A DNA stretch of 52,771 nt from Flavobacteriales bacterium. Lineage in GTDB: Bacteria > Bacteroidota > Bacteroidia > Flavobacteriales_D > Crocinitomicaceae. This document shows positions 50,759 to 52,771 of this stretch, one piece after another. Positions within the stretch are counted from its first letter, which is position 1; each line of letters opens with the position of its first letter. The notes under the pieces were generated by a model. It did no database searches, was not told the origin of the DNA, and saw nothing but the letters and a program-made list of their open reading frames with translations. Position numbers and translations under genes: made by a program. Location: assembly GCA_947380375.1 (NCBI GenBank), contig CANCQX010000005.1, positions 1 through 52,771 of the forward strand. The letters run 5' to 3'.

Positions 50759-52099
50759 TTAATTTTTGTAATCAAACGTATCCATAAATGCAGTTGTGAA
50801 GTTTCCTTCGTTGAATTTTGGATCATCCATTAATTTTAAATGGAAAGGAATCGTTGTTTTGATACCTTCGATGATGTATTCACCTAATGCTCTTTTCATT
50901 TTTAAGATTGCTTCTTCTCTTGTTTGAGCTACAGTAATCAATTTACCAATCATAGAGTCATAATTGGGTGGAATTGTATATCCTGCATGTGCGTGAGAAT
51001 CTACACGTACACCATGTCCACCTGGAGAATGGTAACTTGTAATTTTTCCTGGAGAAGGACGGAAATCATGATCTGGATCTTCTGCATTTATTCTACATTG
51101 AATAGCATGCATTTTTGGGTAATGGTTAATTCCTGAAATTGGAACTCCGTATGCTAATTTGATTTGTTCTTTGATTAAATCAAAATCAATTACTTCTTCC
51201 GTAATTGTATGCTCTACTTGAATACGTGTGTTCATTTCCATGAAGTAGAAATCACGGTTTTTATCTACTAAAAACTCAACCGTACCAACACCTTCATATT
51301 TAACAGCTTTCGCAGCTTTAATTGCGGCATTTCCCATTCTTTCACGTAACTCATCCGTCATAAATGGAGAAGGAGTTTCTTCTACCAATTTTTGATGACG
51401 ACGTTGAATAGAACAATCTCTTTCAGATAAATGACAAGCATTTCCTTGTTGATCACCTGCAATTTGAATTTCAATATGACGAGGTTCTTCAATGTATTTT
51501 TCCATATACAAACCATCGTTTCCAAAAGCAGCAGCAGACTCTTTACGAGCAGAATCCCAAGCAGCTTCTAAATCTTCTTCTTTCCAAACAATACGCATAC
51601 CTTTACCACCACCACCAGCAGTTGCTTTCATGATAACAGGGTAAACAATCTTTTTTGCTTGTTTTTTAGCATCTGCAACATCTTTCAATAAACCAACTGA
51701 CCCTGGAACACAAGGAACGCCAGCTTTAATCATTGTAGCTTTAGCAGTTGCCTTATCACCCATCGATGCTATTTGCTCAGGTAAAGCACCAATAAATTTA
51801 ATACCATGTTCTTGGCAAACTCTAGAAAATTTCTCATTTTCAGAAAGAAAACCATAACCTGGATGAATTGCATCTGCATTAGTAATCTCAGCTGCAGCTA
51901 TAATATTTGAAATCGACAAATATGATTTTGAACTTTCAGGGGGTCCGATACAAACAGCTTCATCCGCAAAACGAACTGGTAAACTATCTTTATCTGCAGT
52001 AGAATAAACTGCAACGGTTTTGATTCCCATTTCTTTACACGTACGAATAACACGTAAAGCAATTTCACCTCTATTTGCGATTAATATCTTTTTAAACAT
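50759..52099 (-). CDS. accC: Biotin carboxylase subunit of acetyl-CoA carboxylase
   Basis: 446 aa, normal length. ATP-grasp enzyme that carboxylates biotin on Acc[21 protein letters not shown] starts the N-terminal domain. The glycine-rich ATP loop is [13 protein letters not shown], and further motifs are [34 protein letters not shown], and the active site [17 protein letters not shown]. The C-terminal domain has GRIxAED-like [17 protein letters not shown]. Downstream of accB, 90 bp apart. Confidence 0.97.
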   Translation of the reverse strand: MFKKILIANRGEIALRVIRTCKEMGIKTVAVYSTADKDSLPVRFADEAVCIGPPESSKSYLSISNIIAAAEITNADAIHPGYGFLSENEKFSRVCQEHGIKFIGALPEQIASMGDKATAKATMIKAGVPCVPGSVGLLKDVADAKKQAKKIVYPVIMKATAGGGGKGMRIVWKEEDLEAAWDSARKESAAAFGNDGLYMEKYIEEPRHIEIQIAGDQQGNACHLSERDCSIQRRHQKLVEETPSPFMTDELRERMGNAAIKAAKAVKYEGVGTVEFLVDKNRDFYFMEMNTRIQVEHTITEEVIDFDLIKEQIKLAYGVPISGINHYPKMHAIQCRINAEDPDHDFRPSPGKITSYHSPGGHGVRVDSHAHAGYTIPPNYDSMIGKLITVAQTREEAILKMKRALGEYIIEGIKTTIPFHLKLMDDPKFNEGNFTTAFMDTFDYKN

Positions 52100-52189
52100 T
52101 TTAATAAGCTTTTATTAATTACACAATTAGGGATTAAAAACCGGAAATAACTCCAATTTTTAATCCCTAACAATTATTTAAATCAAAAA

Positions 52190-52666
52190 TTATGCTGGAT
52201 CAACCAAAAATAATGGTTGGTCATATTCTACAGGAGAAGCATCATCAACTAAAACTTTAACGATTTTACCTGAAATTTCAGATTCAATTTCGTTAAATAA
52301 TTTCATTGCTTCAATAATACAAACAGTATCACCTTTAGAAACAGATTGTCCAACAGAAACAAATGAATCTTTATCAGGACCAGCAGAACGGTAGAAAGTA
52401 CCAATCATTGGAGATTTGATAATGATATATTTCGAGTCATCGCTTTCAGTAGCAACTGGTGCAGACGGAGTAGCAACCGGTGCAGAAGTAGGCAAAGCTT
52501 GAGGTGCTGCAACTGGCGCAGATTGAACGATATATTGTTGTTCTACTTTACCTATAGCTTTTTCTGATTTGATAACGATTTTAAAATCTTTTTTTTCAAT
52601 TTCAACTTCTGTTACTCCTGATTTAGCAACAAATTTGATTAAATCTTGAATTTCTGTAATATTCAT
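52190..52666 (-). CDS. accB: Biotin carboxyl carrier protein of acetyl-CoA carboxylase
   Basis: 158 aa. N-terminal helix [20 protein letters not shown], then an Ala/Pro/Val linker, then the biotinyl domain with [17 protein letters not shown] and [14 protein letters not shown], where Lys in EAMK carries biotin. Typical BCCP length. It lies between fabH and accC on the minus strand, the standard Bacteroidetes order. Confidence 0.97.
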   Translation of the reverse strand: MNITEIQDLIKFVAKSGVTEVEIEKKDFKIVIKSEKAIGKVEQQYIVQSAPVAAPQALPTSAPVATPSAPVATESDDSKYIIIKSPMIGTFYRSAGPDKDSFVSVGQSVSKGDTVCIIEAMKLFNEIESEISGKIVKVLVDDASPVEYDQPLFLVDPA

Positions 52667-52702
52667 AAATTTTATGTTTTAGATTTATATTTGAATTATT
52701 CC

Positions 52703-52771
52703 TTAAGAATTATAGGCCCATTTTAAATAAACTGAACCCCATGTAAATCCTCCACCAAAAGCGGAAAGAAT
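52703..52771 (-). CDS. fabH: FabH (3-oxoacyl-ACP synthase III), C-terminal end only
   Basis: The last 22 codons are visible: ILSAFGGGFTWGSVYLKWAY then NS and stop. This is the C-terminal signature of FabH (SAFGGGFTWGS). The rest lies to the right of the window. It starts fatty acid synthesis by condensing acetyl-CoA with malonyl-ACP and fits with accB and accC just downstream. Confidence 0.9.
   Translation of the reverse strand: MLSAFGGGFTWGSVYLKWAYNS

Overview
The window is AT-rich bacterial DNA from a member of the Flavobacteriales, most likely Flavobacterium or a close relative. Support: a type 9 secretion sorting domain protein, Bacteroidetes-type promoters (TTG, about 19-21 bases, TAnnTTTG), almost no Shine-Dalgarno sequences, and core genes (fabH-accB-accC, lipB, ctaA, holB, ppa) with typical flavobacterial sequences.

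Layout: 1-3.5 kb holds the end of a hybrid sensor kinase, a two-domain KaiC, a KaiB-like protein and a small membrane protein. 3.6-6.5 kb is a decayed zone with two IS3 OrfA remnants, a secreted T9SS protein and a broken Fic gene. 6.66-8.64 kb is an AbiEi/AbiEii toxin-antitoxin pair with inverted-repeat operators. 8.8-20.2 kb is mostly housekeeping: tRNA(CAU), ctaA, S9 peptidase, MMPL transporter, rfbA, polyprenyl synthase, epimerase, M42 peptidase, nhaA. 20.2-23.6 kb is an arsenic operon on the minus strand (arsR, methyltransferase, DUF6428-like, arsC, acr3) with a recognisable arsR promoter/operator. 23.7-26.2 kb looks like a decayed integron-like cassette array: a tyrosine recombinase C-terminal relic, then two single genes separated by large palindromes, ending in a truncated phenylalanine hydroxylase pseudogene next to phhB. 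26.9-41.3 kb is again chromosomal core (holB, dipeptidase, lipoproteins, lipB, SIS isomerase, glycosyltransferases, sulfatase-type membrane enzyme, trxA, ppa).

41.4-50.7 kb is the most interesting part. A complete type V-A CRISPR-Cas locus (cas12a, a RhuM-family gene one base downstream, cas4, cas1, cas2, leader and an array of 17 identical 36-bp repeats) sits inside the remains of a type II-C (Cas9) locus. Three relics mark the older system. On the left is a tracrRNA-like gene with its own promoter and terminator, divergent from cas12a. On the right is an internally deleted Cas9 C-terminus, directly abutting the last degenerate repeat. It is followed by the N-terminus of a type II-C Cas1, cut off by a YefM/YoeB toxin-antitoxin module. 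The simplest reading is that a V-A cassette replaced the body of cas9 in place.

50.8-52.8 kb is accC, accB and the end of fabH on the minus strand. Product names rest on motifs read by eye and family knowledge. No database search, alignment or folding program was run.
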